Positions 1-29,200 of a stretch of 64,000 nucleotides of DNA are shown here, piece after piece. The notes beneath the pieces are model-generated. The model saw only the letters and a list, made by a program, of their open reading frames with translations, did not search any database and was not told the DNA's origin. Source of the stretch: Amia ocellicauda. Taxonomy: Eukaryota; Chordata; Actinopteri; Amiiformes; Amiidae. Numbering within the stretch: the first letter of the stretch is position 1; each line of letters starts with the position of its first letter. Position numbers and translations under genes: made by a program. The stretch is from positions 29,914,707 through 29,978,706 of the forward strand of contig NC_089852.1 of the NCBI RefSeq assembly GCF_036373705.1, given 5' to 3'.

Positions 1-1599
1 TTAACATATCATTTAGGGAACGACATCAAACTGTTATAATAATTTTTCTGGAATATGATTCAATTCATAACATTTACACAGTGGGGTCTGTGCTCAGCGG
101 TAAGCCAGCATCCCAGTGGTGTGGCTGCCTGTTTGCCTCCACAGGCAGATACCACAGCGCCCACGGCCCTCTGCAGCTGCACAGGAAACGGCTGCAGCCG
201 GGTCTGTAATGCACATTGTGAGCGTAATAGCCCTCAGAATTTCATTTGCCTTGGAATTTTCCCAATTACAGACGATGCCAATAACTTAAATATGAACGTT
301 ATTCCAAAAATCTCTCATGCACACAAAACCTGGATGATGCATTTTAAAAGTATTTACTCCCTCGTATATTTTATCATTATGATGATGATGATGATGATGA
401 TGATGTTATAGTAATGTAAAGAGATTTCCATTTAGACTTTAATTATTTATATTGTGATGTTCTTGTCAGGCAGGAGCATTCTGCTCAATGAAAAACATGA
501 AACCTAACGTAGTTGGAAAAAGCTTTCATTTCTGCAACGTCCCATTCCAAAAGCAACAAACTGACATAGTACTTCTTGTTTTACTTACTAAGTTTAAATA
601 TCAATAAAAGCTGAAGGCTTTTTTTTTTAACAAGTTAGGAAGGAAACTGTCTCCCATTTTTATTTCCCTCGGAAGGACCCTGAACCATTTTCAGCAGATA
701 AACCGCTGGGCTATTTATGCACTAATAACAACAACAACAAAAAAAGAAAAAGATGAATGAGAAGAATTATTGTTTTTGTTCTAACACATTTGTTATGCTT
801 TGCTGATGTGTATTTACATTGGTATGCCAGCAATAATACAAGAGGCTATTTTTTGTACTGCGAAAAGACAATGGTGGCATAGCAGCACAGTGCTCCCCAG
901 TGGCGCAGTGAGGCGGCCGGGCTCAGCAGGGAGTCGGAGAGCTGAGTGTGGCAGTGCCTCCTCAGTCTGACGGGCTTCACGCAGGCTGCGCTGCGGTAAT
1001 GAGGCTCTTGTAAGTGGGAGAGAGCCAACAAAGGGTTCAAATCAAACTGTGGCCCCCATACTAGAACAGCAGCTCAGTGTGTCCCCTGGCACTTTCACTG
1101 TGTGTCTGTCATTGTTAAACACGGTGGAGCAGAGCTGTGTATCACTGCACAACACAACAGCAGCTCATTGTCTAGACAGGACAAGAACAAGAAAGCTGCA
1201 TTATGATGCTGTTTTGGCTAGTGGGGTGGTTGAGAATTTCAAAGACTGTGAAACAAACTGCTAATGGGGGAGGTGTTAATGTCTAATATTCTTAAAGAAT
1301 GGAACAATAGCCGACCATGACAGTGAGAGGTTCAAAGGAAATGTCTGAAATGGTTAAACGATTAAAATGACCTAATTTGCTTCCATTTTCTTTTGGAGTG
1401 TTTGTGTTTTTTAATTAACATCATGGCAACTGCTGTTATGTGTAATTAGCACTACAATTTGTTTTAAAACTTTAACAAAAATAAACTGCTGTTAGTTTGT
1501 TGCAGTTTAGTTATTGAAAGTCGTTGCATGTGCTGCTGTGGAGAGGAGGGACCCATGTGTTCTGCTCTGACAGGCCCTTGTATCCCTGTGTCTCCTCAG
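1..1599 (+). other. flt1 intron upstream of the transmembrane exon
   Basis: No exon of the flt1 Ig domains is recognisable here. An (ATG)n microsatellite lies at about 379-404. The open frames in this stretch have no receptor-like residues and no matching splice sites. Nothing else is seen. Confidence 0.6.
379..404. repeat. (ATG)n microsatellite
   Basis: A run of about eight ATG/GAT units inside the flt1 intron. Confidence 0.9.
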
Positions 1600-17678
<16,079 letters not shown>

Positions 17679-18245
17679 GGCAGGGGCCCCCGCTCCCTGC
17701 ACTGCATAGCCCGGACGGTTTCCTCAACACAGACTTCACAGCAGCAGCTATGGGTGTCCATGACCTCGAGTCAGTGCACCCCTTTTAAAAATGTGTAGTG
17801 CTTCTATCATTTATTGAGGTTATTATTGTGTTAACTGCTGTATATTATTATTATTATTATTATCATCACATTAACTGAAGCACATTTCTATACTGTTTTG
17901 TTTCAAGGAACTTTGGAAATCACTTGTCTTTCCCACTGACCATAATGCAGACTATTTTTACACACCAGCTTACCAGTACAAATGCCAGGGAAACCCATTA
18001 CTCTCTCGGTGTGGCACACTATCCCGGCAGGCATTCAACTAGAGCCAAAGCAAGAGCAGAAACCCAGACAACACGGCCAGCACGGTAGTGGTTTCTTAAG
18101 AAGAACCATCTCCAAGTCACCATATCTGCAGTTCAGCATAAGGAAAAACAGCTTTTCAGCTTAAATTGGAAGGGTTATACTACTGTGTTTGTTTCTGTGC
18201 TTGTCTTAGCAATATAGCACGAATGGTAATATAACTATCATAGAA

Positions 18246-18248
<3 letters not shown>

Positions 18249-18278
<30 letters not shown>
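18249..18278. repeat. (TA)n microsatellite
   Basis: A pure TA run in the flt1 3' UTR. Confidence 0.9.
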
Positions 18279-18281
<3 letters not shown>

Positions 18282-19946
18282 CCAATTATTTTACTCAAAA
18301 TGCATTTACTATCATATCTGTGCAGCTCTTTTGTCATAATGTGAGACAAGCAGTAATCTGTCACTAAATTATTTTCAACATTTATATTTTATGTCTTACT
18401 ACAATGCTGTAGTGAGTTGTAACCCCATATCAAGAATTACAGCAAACATATTTATTTCAAACCATTATTTAATATAACATTAGAGAGAGAATGCTTTTGA
18501 TATCACAAAATGGTGAATCAATGAATACCTGACTAACACAGTGCCGGAGCAGGTGGCAACTGGTGTAAACACTAATGTATGTCATTAATCTTTCAAAAGA
18601 GGAAATGGAAAGGCTAAATACACACTACATTTATACATACAAGTGTGTGTGTGTAAAATATTCACAGCCTTCGTTCTAAATAGAATCTCCACACAAATCA
18701 ATTGAGCAGCAGTGGGTTTTTAGATCCCCGGTCTCAGTTCAATGGAAACATGACACCTCTCAGCCGTGACCAACAAACACACTGGAATGGTACCATTGAA
18801 ATATAAATGTACAATAATGTATACTATTTATCACCAAATAATATTGCTTTAAATGAAGGGCATGGAAACACTACCTATAATGAATGCATTTATAGTTCAA
18901 GATTAAATTCCATCCATGCAGATAAAAGCAGATATAAACAAGTTTACATTCTGAATTAAAGGGCGAAATCCACCACCTGAGGGTAGAACAGCACGGTCCT
19001 GGCTGTTTCACTTTTAAAACACATATTCTATAATTTATAGTGTGGGATACAGTGCCTATATGCAACACCCACGTTCAAGCCCTTACCTGCAAGCCAAAGA
19101 TGATTCTAAAATTATATCATGGTGACAAGTTCATCCTCTAGTCCATGTTTTCTCTTGCTAGTGGTGCCTTCAGCCTGCCATGGCTGAAGTACTTCTATTA
19201 CTTTGCCTTGAACCGATTAATGCTCTCAGAACAATCGCACTGGGTTAATGACCACCTTCTCTAAAAGAGTTTTATTTCATAAATGTGTTTACTACTGCTA
19301 TTGTGTTTCTGTATTGCTGAAGGCATATTTTATTAAATGAAGTAAAGTGTTGTCATAAGACATCTTGACAGCAAATGGTGTTGAGGGCAGATCGAGGGTT
19401 TGAGGTGACAGATGGGGCAACAGTGCTGCTGAAAGGCTGCAGCATCTCTCAGGGAGGACTCGTCTCTCTAGAGCTGGTTTAAGCAGGTTCCAACCCCCCC
19501 AGGACAGTTTAAACTTCCCTTACACCTCCTGCTTTAAAACCAACTATATTGCACTGGGCTTCCGAAAAGGAACAGAGAGGTCTACTAACCTCTTATCTTT
19601 TCTGTTCCAAATTAGAATATCACAATTCACAGAAGATTCTGAACTTTTGCACTGATCTCATGATTAAGCTATGCAACAAAAATAAACCTAAAACAGAAGC
19701 ACTGTGACCAGTAAAGGTCACCGACGTGTGCTGGAGGACAACGCTGTTGAGATGGGCTGTGGAGCCCGGAAAAACATTGCAGCTAGGACATGCCTTTGTA
19801 CAAAAGTATTTAAGTCCCAAAAACTGGAATTTTCAGATTTAAATTGCTTTGCTTCATCCTCATACACACGGAAGCTTAAATGTGATTTAATACAATATTT
19901 ACAATATACCTTATGTGATGCTTTTGTATACTGTTGTAATAGAGAA

Positions 19947-19956
19947 AATAAATAAA
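19947..19956 (+). promoter_or_regulatory. flt1 poly(A) signals
   Basis: Two overlapping AATAAA hexamers on the plus strand, 2.3 kb after the flt1 stop. They lie about 30 bp from the opposing pan3 signal. Confidence 0.6.
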
Positions 19957-19978
19957 GCCATAAACAATTTTGGTATTC

Positions 19979-19984
19979 TTTATT
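19979..19984 (-). promoter_or_regulatory. pan3 distal poly(A) signal (candidate)
   Basis: TTTATT on the plus strand reads AATAAA on the minus strand. It is 3.25 kb downstream of the pan3 stop and faces the flt1 signal. Confidence 0.45.
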
Positions 19985-22900
19985 AAAATACTGCTGTACA
20001 CACATATATTGCAAAAAAAAATGATAACCAGCACGAGGGGTGAGGCGTGGCGTCGCGGGCCGAGTGACTAGAGAGGAGGGCAGCGGTAGGGCTTCCTAAA
20101 CTAACCCTCACTGAGAGGTGGGTGTTCGGGTGATTCAGTATACAAGAAAAGAGACTGACAGTTTTTAAAATGAACACGAAGGAAAAGTTACTATATACCA
20201 GCCAAGGCAGCTTGTTTCATCAGGCTGTATAGATGTTACACTGCGTTACCCTGGCAGGCCAAGTCACGGTCACATCACGTGTAAATACCTCTAGTTGCTA
20301 CACAAGAAGGTTGTAGCTCCCCACCCCACTCCTGTAGTACGAGGAAGAGGGGGTGACAGTGAGTGAGGGGCGACACTCAATCACAAACACCACGCAACTG
20401 TGGAGTACTATCTCTGGAAACATGATGAAAAAGTAATTACAACTTTTTGCTTTTCTTTTTTTAAATAAATCAAAGATTCTGTCCATTAATGTATCTGCAC
20501 AGATCAAAGGCCACTGACATTTCAAGCCAGAGCCATATCAGAGCCACAGAAACCCGTCCGTGGCTCCGGTACAGCTGCCCGCTGAGGGCACAGGGGGCCG
20601 GGTGCTGGGGGCTGGGCCGGTTTAAACTCAAAGCAAAGCCTCATCACATCGCAGCAGAGGCATTTCATACATGGATTGGGGAAAAAATAAAACTGCCAGT
20701 TTCCCATGTATAGGACAAAGAAGCACCAATTTCAGATTCATTTAATTTGTCTATTTCAGGTGCTTTGAGTCACAATGTCACCCCAGCACCCCTGGCCCCG
20801 GACTGTGAGCCAGCGAGTGAGTGGCCTGTAGACAAGTGCTCCGAGCTGGGCTGAATAGCCAGGGCCATCGTGGTCCACAGGGACACAACATCCTTAGTCC
20901 ATTGCAGATTTGCACATTAGGGTTTGCCATGAAGACTGAAATGGACAGCAAACAGAAGGAGGGGCTTGCTAGGTTTTGCTCGTCAGCAGCTCAATACATC
21001 ATTTGGGGTATTCGTCTACTTCGCACACCTCAGTTCCTGTATTTAAAATATTCTTGCGGCACCAGTTCCAAGTCTTTTAATTAATATAACTTTTTTAAAG
21101 CAGTGTATTTATGATCTGTGGGCATTACGGAGACTAGAGCCTACACCCTGCTCAGAGCCGACCCCCTGGGCGAATCCCACGCTCCTGTCCGTTACCAGTC
21201 TGCTGCGGCAATATTGGTCCACAAGTAAAATTTTCCAACTAGGCTAAAAGCCCCGTACAATCACACACACATGAAACCTTAATGGTTCTGCAAAGAATAT
21301 GAAAACAAGGAGCTTCTTGTCTGCTTATAAATTAAGCAATGTTTTCTTTCTTCTAGAATACCAAATGTTTCTTTTATATAAAATAATTACAATGTGATTT
21401 GTCAAAAACATACAAAAAAAGACAGCTGCTCTTCTGTCAAATAAAGGAGCCCGTGATAAAAGTCTATTTTTCTTGTTCTCTTTTAAAAATCTTTCCCACC
21501 TTAGTCTGTATTATTGTCGTCTTGGTAACGTCCCGAAAGGAAGGATTCTGGCGATTTAAGTTCATTTAAGTACTGTCCATGCATTTGCACGACCTATTAC
21601 ATGGACAACTTGGACAGTTCTAGGTTTCTTTTTTTTTTTTTTCATATTCGACAATCAGTGCTATCCAACCTGACCTGACCACATCGTAATGGAAAAACAT
21701 CTTCAAAGTGTTCAACAAAAAAGTCCACTCCATTTTATGTTAAAGCTTATAAAAACAAAAGCACAGAAACCATAAAAACCTGTCAGAAATAATCGCAGGT
21801 CACTGTAGACAGAGTGTAACAACAGAGTGCCGACGGACAGGCCACGGCCCGCCTGTATCGCACAGCAAGCACACGGCGCAGAGAAAACATTCAGTGCTCA
21901 GAAAGGGGTTCAGCTCGGAGGTCGGGTTTTGAATGAATCAGGTTTTAAAACCTTGCTTGTATTCGGAGAAACTCAGTGGTCTTTAGCATCCATGAAATGA
22001 CGCTCGTCCCTTGCAGCGGAGGACTGGTTGGCATTCCCAGGACAGAGATGCCCAGACATCCTGGATCTCTCGTGGGTTCCCTTTGTCGTAAGTGGAATAA
22101 AAAGCAAGTCGGTGGAAACACAGTGACCCGCCGAGACGCAGCACACGGACAGCTTTTAGGTTTAAAAAGAGAAACTCCTCTTCCTCTCCTGAAATACCCG
22201 GCTGCAGCTGCTGCCTTCATAGGTCTTGTACAGGGGTCTCATTACATTACGGCATCCAGTGTAAAAGTACCCTACAAAAAGAGCTGCACTCCAAAGCAAA
22301 TTACTCCCCAAAAAATAAAACAAAAACTTGCATACGATTTTGTACACCTGACAAAAGTGACAAACACTCACACATCCAGAAAAGGCGCTGGTGCTTTTGT
22401 TTTTGTTTTTTTAAACCTTCAACCCCCTCCCCGACCCCGCCCCACAGACGAACAGTTTGTAAAAGAGCGCAGTCGTCCCAAAGCCTCCCGCTCTCGCCGC
22501 AGACATCACTTTGGTTTCAAACCCGACCGTCACTGGAATCGAACAGATACATCCCTCAGCCAGGAGCCGTTACCGTGAAGATGCAGTTGCTAAATACAGG
22601 TGCATGGAATCGCAAACCTGGTCCTTTGAGTCTTTAAGGTGCCCCCAAAACAACAGCTGTTAAGTTACGTCTTCAATTAAAAAAAGAAAGACAATATAAA
22701 AAGTTACCCAGTTTTTTTTTTTTGTTTTTTTTCCCGCTCCTCTAAGGTCGAAGATTTTCCCTTAAGTATATCATGTGGCAAAACCTCGAGATCATACAGA
22801 AGAGTTTGTATTTTTATATATATATATATATATATATAAAAATGAAAACTTAAAATTTAGTGCATTGACCACTGGAGAAAAACAAAACAAATAAAAACAG

Positions 22901-23235
22901 GAACTCTGTCCACCTGGCTTTGTTCCCCAATCTAAAAAAGCTCTTCACAGCTACACTGTCCATAATTGTAGCTGTCGGTTTACAATTCTGAAAAGAAAAA
23001 TAAGATGAGGAAAAAAAAAAAAAAAAAAAAAAAAAAATCCTTCTTCACAAAACAGTGTACCTGACTGAAGTGCAAGCAGCATAGCTCATCCCCGTTTGTG
23101 TTCTTGTTTTTTTTGTTGGGTTTTTTTGTTTTGTTTTTTTTATACAAAAAAGTGAAATGAGATGACTTGCTCAGCTGTAGTGCAATTTGCTATTGTTCTA
23201 GGTCTTGGTGAATTCCATCCCGATTCCAGCAAATA
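19985..23235 (-). other. pan3 3' UTR (predicted)
   Basis: Long non-coding stretch downstream of the pan3 stop codon on the minus strand. It contains a (TA)n tract at 22815-22838, a poly(A) run at 23011-23037 (poly(U) in the pan3 mRNA) and T-rich stretches at 23105-23145. No convincing reading frame exists in it. Several internal TTTATT signals could give shorter UTRs. Confidence 0.5.
23011..23037. repeat. Homopolymer A tract
   Basis: About 27 A residues on the plus strand; read as poly(U) in the pan3 transcript. Confidence 0.9.
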
Positions 23236-26200
23236 CTACAACTGACCGTTTGCAGCTGACAGGAGCTCCTGAAAGGTATTGTCAAAGCACCGCTTGAGGT
23301 CAGCGTAGGTCACCACCAGGATGCTCTTCTCATCCCGGGACAACAGGCTGATCTTCTCCGGCACTCCGGCGTCCAGCTGCACACAGACGACAGAAGGGAC
23401 AACTGTGGAGACTAACTACAGCAGATGCCTGACACGTGCTTAAATAGTCATGGCTGCTTTTCTTATATACATACAGACGGGTGACAAATTAAAGGAAAAA
23501 CCTGAATAAATGAGTGGAGGAACATATGAATACAGATGCCTCCAAATGCAGATGCCTGCATCATACAATTAAGCAATTAACATCCTATCATGCTCTGTGG
23601 CATGTATAAAAATGCTGCACAGGCCCAACTGACATCGAGTTTGAATCAAGTGGCAAGAGGAGAGTTCAGGGGGGAAAAACCATAGGCACTGGTCTACAGA
23701 GATGTGGGAAAAAAGTGATATGGTCAGATGAGTCATGCTTCACCATATTCTCGATAAGTGGGCGAGTGCACGTGTGGCAACATCAAGGAACGGGACAGGC
23801 CTGACTGCTTGACCCCTACAGTGAGGGGGCCCGGAGGCTCTGTTATGCTGTGGGGGGCATTTTCTTGGCATGGTTTGGGTCCACTTGTCTCCTTAGAGGG
23901 AAGGGTCACTGCAAATCATTACAAAAGTTATTCTGAGTGATCACCTTTATCCTAAGGCGACACATTTCTCTCCTGATGGGAGTGGTCTCTTCCAGGATGA
24001 CAATGCCCCATCCACAGGGCACGAGGACTCACTGAATGGTTTGATGAGTATGAAAATGATGTGAATCATATGCTATGGCCTTCGCAGTCACCAGATCTCA
24101 ACCCAATTGAGCACCTATGGGAGATTTTGGACCGACGTGTTAGACAGCGCTCTCCAACACCATCTAAACACCAAATGAGGGAATATCTTTTGGAAGAATG
24201 GTGTTCATCCCTCCAGTAGCGTCCAGAGACTCTAGAATCTGTGCCAAGGGCATTGAAGCTGTTCTGGCGGCTCATGGTGGCCCAACACCTTACTGAGACA
24301 CTTTATGCTGGTTTTTCCTTTAATTTGTCACCCGTCTGTATGTGTGTCACTCATAAATAAACAGACATTAACAAATCACTACAACAAATAAAATATTAAT
24401 ATGTAATGAACGGTACGTCACCTTGTTGAGGCAGGAGACAATGTGACTCAGGTCAATCCAGGGTGTGCCTGCCTCCGTCACCTGGTGGAAGAGATGGTCT
24501 CTGAAGAGCTTCAGCAGGTAGCGGTCACCTGTCTCCGACCAGCTGGGGTCTTTCTGGAACCTAGGAACAAAACAGAGCCGTGAGGAGACCTCGACTGCAG
24601 CCCACCGGTGCCCCTCAGACATCAGCACCCATAAGCATCTAGAGACCGTCCAAAACTCAGGCATTTTAGAAAATACAGCCTCTTATTGTAATTAGAGCAC
24701 CTTCATTCTTGTTAAATCAATATTTAACTACCCAAAACCATTAAAATAATTCAGGAAATGCCAAGACAGATACTGTTTAGGCCATGGGTCTGCAAGAATG
24801 CACGATGACCGACTACCCAGGCTGGCTAGGCGGTTTGACAGTCCTTACTCTGGCCTCTCGTTGATTGTTCCCAGTTTGGCGAGCAGTCTGAAAAGCCGTC
24901 CGTTCTGCACCTCCTGGAAGACACGGGAAGAAGCTGTTAGCACAGACAGATCACTGCAGGCGGAGCACGGCCGGGCCCTAATCATAAAACTCCATTCACC
25001 TGGTGCCTCGGCACTGAAGGCATATGCCGATATTACCCATGACCAGGGAGTGCTGGTGCCGAATAAGCAGACCCCTCACTGGGGTGTAAACAACACCGTA
25101 CACATTATTCTCCAAGCTCGGGACAACAGGGCAGGTGGACAATGACATTGAGAGGTCATTTCAGACAGAATATCAGAAGGCCACTGTGCCCGGTGAAGAC
25201 CCCAGAGACAAGGACACTGTCTGGACAGCCAGGGCCCCAGTGTCTATTGAGGGTTCATGTCAAGTTCTGAACAGGAAGAATGAAGAAAGCGACCGTTGTG
25301 GTTTCACAGTCCCCCCCCACCCCACTTATTTGATGCATAGCACACAATGTCCTTCAAATGGTTTTTAATTTTCAAAACACTGCACACCACAGTGAGAGAG
25401 TAAAGGAAGTGAAAGTAATTGAAGACTCCAGTGCTGAAGTGCACTTCAGTGCCGAGCCTGAACACAGCACCTTAAAACAAGTACCACAAAACGCACGGTC
25501 CACAGAGGGCCACTAAATGACCCTCAACTGCCCTGGGTCTCGCTCTTGGATTCTCTCCGTCCACCAGGTGGACGGCTCACCTTGGCCAGGTCTTCCTCGA
25601 TGACATCGTTCCTCATCTGTGAGGCGTCCAGCTGCGTGTAGAAGCGGGCCCCGATCATGGGCATGATGTCATTGACGCTGCGCAACCGGTTCTGCTCTGT
25701 CAGGAGGTACCTGCGAACCACAGCAGAGAGTCAACCTCCAGCACTCGCACAGCACGAGCCCAGTGCCGCCCATGGACAGAGCAGCACGGTCTCTCTCTCG
25801 CACGACATAACTGCCTAACAACGCACACAAATGCACATAGGGTCCAACACCCACAGACCGCATATACTAACACATCTACAGCGCTACAGACACACACAGA
25901 GACACAGTTATTCATTTCCACTTGATATCCAACGAGCACACAGACTCAACTGCTCCCATTTCAGAACTGTCTGAATAAAGTACAACTTAGAATGAAGTTA
26001 ACAATAATTTGGAGGGAAAACAACACTTTTTGGAGGTAAACAATCTTACAGAATCAGGTTCTTTAGGTCTGAGGAGTAGTTGATGGACACCAGCTCCATA
26101 GCCTTCTGCAAGTTCTCCCTTTGGATTCCTGCCAAAGAGTTGCAAGCCAAAGCCAGCACCACCTTGCCCAATGAGATCAGGTCTGCTTGCTGGGGACACA

Positions 26201-29200
26201 GAGGGAGAGAGACAGGCATCGTCAGTGCACAGTGAAGGGCAAGATACTAAATAAAACAATATGAATGAACAGACAGTGCCTGGCACAGGAGTGTGGGTCA
26301 GGCGGTTACCTGGTACTGAGCCATCAGGGCCAGGGGGTTGGTTTGGCTGTTGTCAAACGTTAAGACATCCAATATCCCAACACAGTTCACACGCAACCTT
26401 GAGGAGGGGGAGCAGAACATGGCTGTCATTTTCCGTCACACACATCCTCTCTTCACGTCAGTGCAGTACGACACGGGGCTTAACTTCCCATTAGAGCAGG
26501 GAGAAGTAGGTTTATTTATTTTAGATGCTGATAAACTGCATCTTCATTTAAGTTACATTTGTGATAAGCATACAATGCTCCTTTTAGGTTAATCTTTCCC
26601 CACAATGCAGTGCTGCAGCTTTTTTTTTTTTTAAGGGTGATGGCTCACTATGTGACCTTACTGCCAGGGAAAGGGGAAGTGGAGCTCTGCAGCACCAGTG
26701 TTGGGAAACGCTCGGGATTGGAGAGAGGCAGTCTGGCCAGCAGGTGGGGCTACAGTCCCAGTGAGACAGAGTGGTGCATCAGTGAACCTACTCAGACCAC
26801 TTCCACACAGACAACTCTGACCCTCAGTGACAAATCAGTTTTATGAAATAAACAAGCAGGGTAAACTGCTGCTCTTTGACTGAAATACAGCGTCAAAGAG
26901 GGGAACTGCACAGAGAGGAACACAGAAAAATTGTGAAACCACAGGAGAGCCGAGAGGCCCAGTACCCCTGTGGTGGCCACTTCCCCATCAGCGCCAGCAC
27001 CACTGCAGCCACATGCCAGCACCCTCGGAAAATACAACCACTGCAGGTCCTCTCCAGTTCAGCGTTCAGCCTCCTGCGTTTCATTTCACCTGATCTAATC
27101 ACGAGTCCGGCGCAGAGGAGCTCTTCTCCCAGTCTGAAGCAGCTGGAGGCCACTAGAGACCCTGCTGTGGCCCTCAGGGACTGCAGTGTAGCAGCACAGC
27201 CAAACACAAGAGTGCAATTGTGCAACAGTATCTTAACTGTTAACAATAAGAGTCAATAGTCCTTTAGTCCAAACACCGAGGTTTAGCCAAGTGATGAAGC
27301 ATGAGTGAGTATAGGTTGCAGAGTGTTCGATTAAGTGAGCCACAGAGAGAGAGAGAAGTCAGTGTGTCTGAGTGAGAACGACAGAGGAAGAGAGCAAGGG
27401 CTGCAGAGGGGTATGAGCACGCGGGTGGAGCACAGTACCTGGTCTTGCCGGTGATGAGGATCTTGGTTGGATCCATGACGCGGCAGGCCAGGCCTGCGGT
27501 GTGGATGGTGCGCAACGCGGAGCTCAGCTGCACGATGTAGGCCCAGATCAGGGACTCGGGGAGCAGCCCGGCGTGCTGGCGAGGGAGGGGTCCATCGTGC
27601 TGCCCTGCTGGGGAGACACCGCAAACATCACACTGCCAGTCCCAGCACCCGGCACGCACCCTCACACCGAGCACACGGCACCCTATACCGAGCACAGCGA
27701 CTGGAGCACGGTGCATGGAGAGAGCAGGCTGCCCGCACCCCGCGACGGATGATTAACCAAGTCCCCGACCTCTCACGCACGACGAAACTTACGTAGATGA
27801 AGTGGGGTGGTCATCTTGATTCGCAAGAACTGCGAGAACCCGGCGCTACACAACGACTTTCTATGTCTAAGCCATCCAGCTCCTCTAAAACATACTTTCC
27901 ACAGCACTTGTCCTGCAGTCTTTAAACTGGCTGTAAAAAATCATTGTCTTTGAGAGCAACCCGCCGGCTGCTTCTCTCTCTGCTTTATCATGCTCCAATG
28001 AAAGCTGATTTCACTTCACAGGATTTTATTACTATTGCTGCTGTGCTTGTTTTGTTTTTCCTTCTCCAGACCAACAGTTCACTCTCGCATGTACTGAACA
28101 AGTTTCACTTCTACATTCAGATAACATTCACTTAAATTCTGACTGCACCGAATTGCAAGCAGGTAGAACACAACCAAATGCCCTCGTCTGTTCTTGAGCC
28201 GAGCCACAGCGCCAGACGAGGCCTAGCAAATCTCCCACTCGCTTCCACCCCCTAATATCAGTAGGATGCAGTCCAGCGAGATTCACACTATTCATCTGCA
28301 TTTTAAAAGTTTTCAAAACAAAACAAAAAATATTTTATTAGAAATGAACCACTTCTGATGTAGTACAAAGCTGACCCAACCAATGACCAAATCTGTTTTT
28401 CACAGACGCAGACCGCCGGAACGAAAAGTTAAACCTGCACTACATGGCAATAATGTCAAATAAAATGTTGGATTCATAAAAAGGGAGGCTGAGGATCACA
28501 AGTTTCAAATAGCCAAGTATGAAACCCCCAGTGTGCATGTTAATACACCCCTTCAAGACAGGAACAGGATGTGTGCAGGGAGGGCACAAGCAGGTGTCTG
28601 CAGCAAAAACAAACCCCAGTTACTGCTTTTGGCCAGCATGAAACCTCCACCACATCCCTTTCTGCAGTATCTGCGCATCTGAGCCGAGAGCAAAAATATT
28701 TTAACGGCACCGTCTGACCAGAGGAGTCTGCAGAGCCAACCACGAGGGCTGGCGTGAGGAGGCTCGGAAGCAGCAGCCGTACCCCGAGGTCCTCCCCAGG
28801 AGCAGATTCATGCTTCCTCTTCTAAGTCCCGCTATTCGTTGCGTGAGGCCAGTCGATATTTCCACAAGACCGTAAGCATGCAAGGCTTCTGCCCAGGTTT
28901 CCCCTGTCATTACTGCGGACATGGCTAAAAACAAGCTGCAATCCCTCAGCACTTGGGGCCCGGGGGGGCACGCGCTGATGCGATTCCCAGCAGTGTGAGC
29001 AGGACCAGCCATTAACTTACCCCATTTCCTCTTGGTGAAGTAGGAGTCCGCACTGGGGTCGTTGAAGTGGCGGCTGAACATAGTCTCGGCCCCTGCGTGG
29101 AAATCGTATGCAAACACCAGCGCTGCGGGAGAAACGGCAGGACAGGCGGACAGTGAGGGGCTGCTGCTGGACAGTGAACACCAGTGCTCCACACAGCCAC

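Larger units (their letters stand above)
17679..19975 (+). other. flt1 3' UTR (predicted)
   Basis: AT-rich non-coding sequence follows the flt1 TAA. A (TA)n tract lies at 18249-18278. An AATAAA is at 19681 and overlapping AATAAA signals are at 19947-19956, so the mRNA end is probably near 19975. No other gene is seen on either strand. Confidence 0.6.

Noticed and set aside
55..411. 118-codon open frame at the left edge, possibly a flt1 Ig-domain exon
   Set aside because: The residues do not match any FLT1 Ig segment and the end is an (ATG)n repeat translated as poly-Met.
21976..22578. 200-codon open frame antisense to the pan3 3' UTR
   Set aside because: Composition is not protein-like and no homology was recognised; the length alone is not convincing.
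26733..26750. CTCF-like sequence CCAGCAGGTGGGGC
   Set aside because: It departs from the core at the GGC position and has no supporting context.
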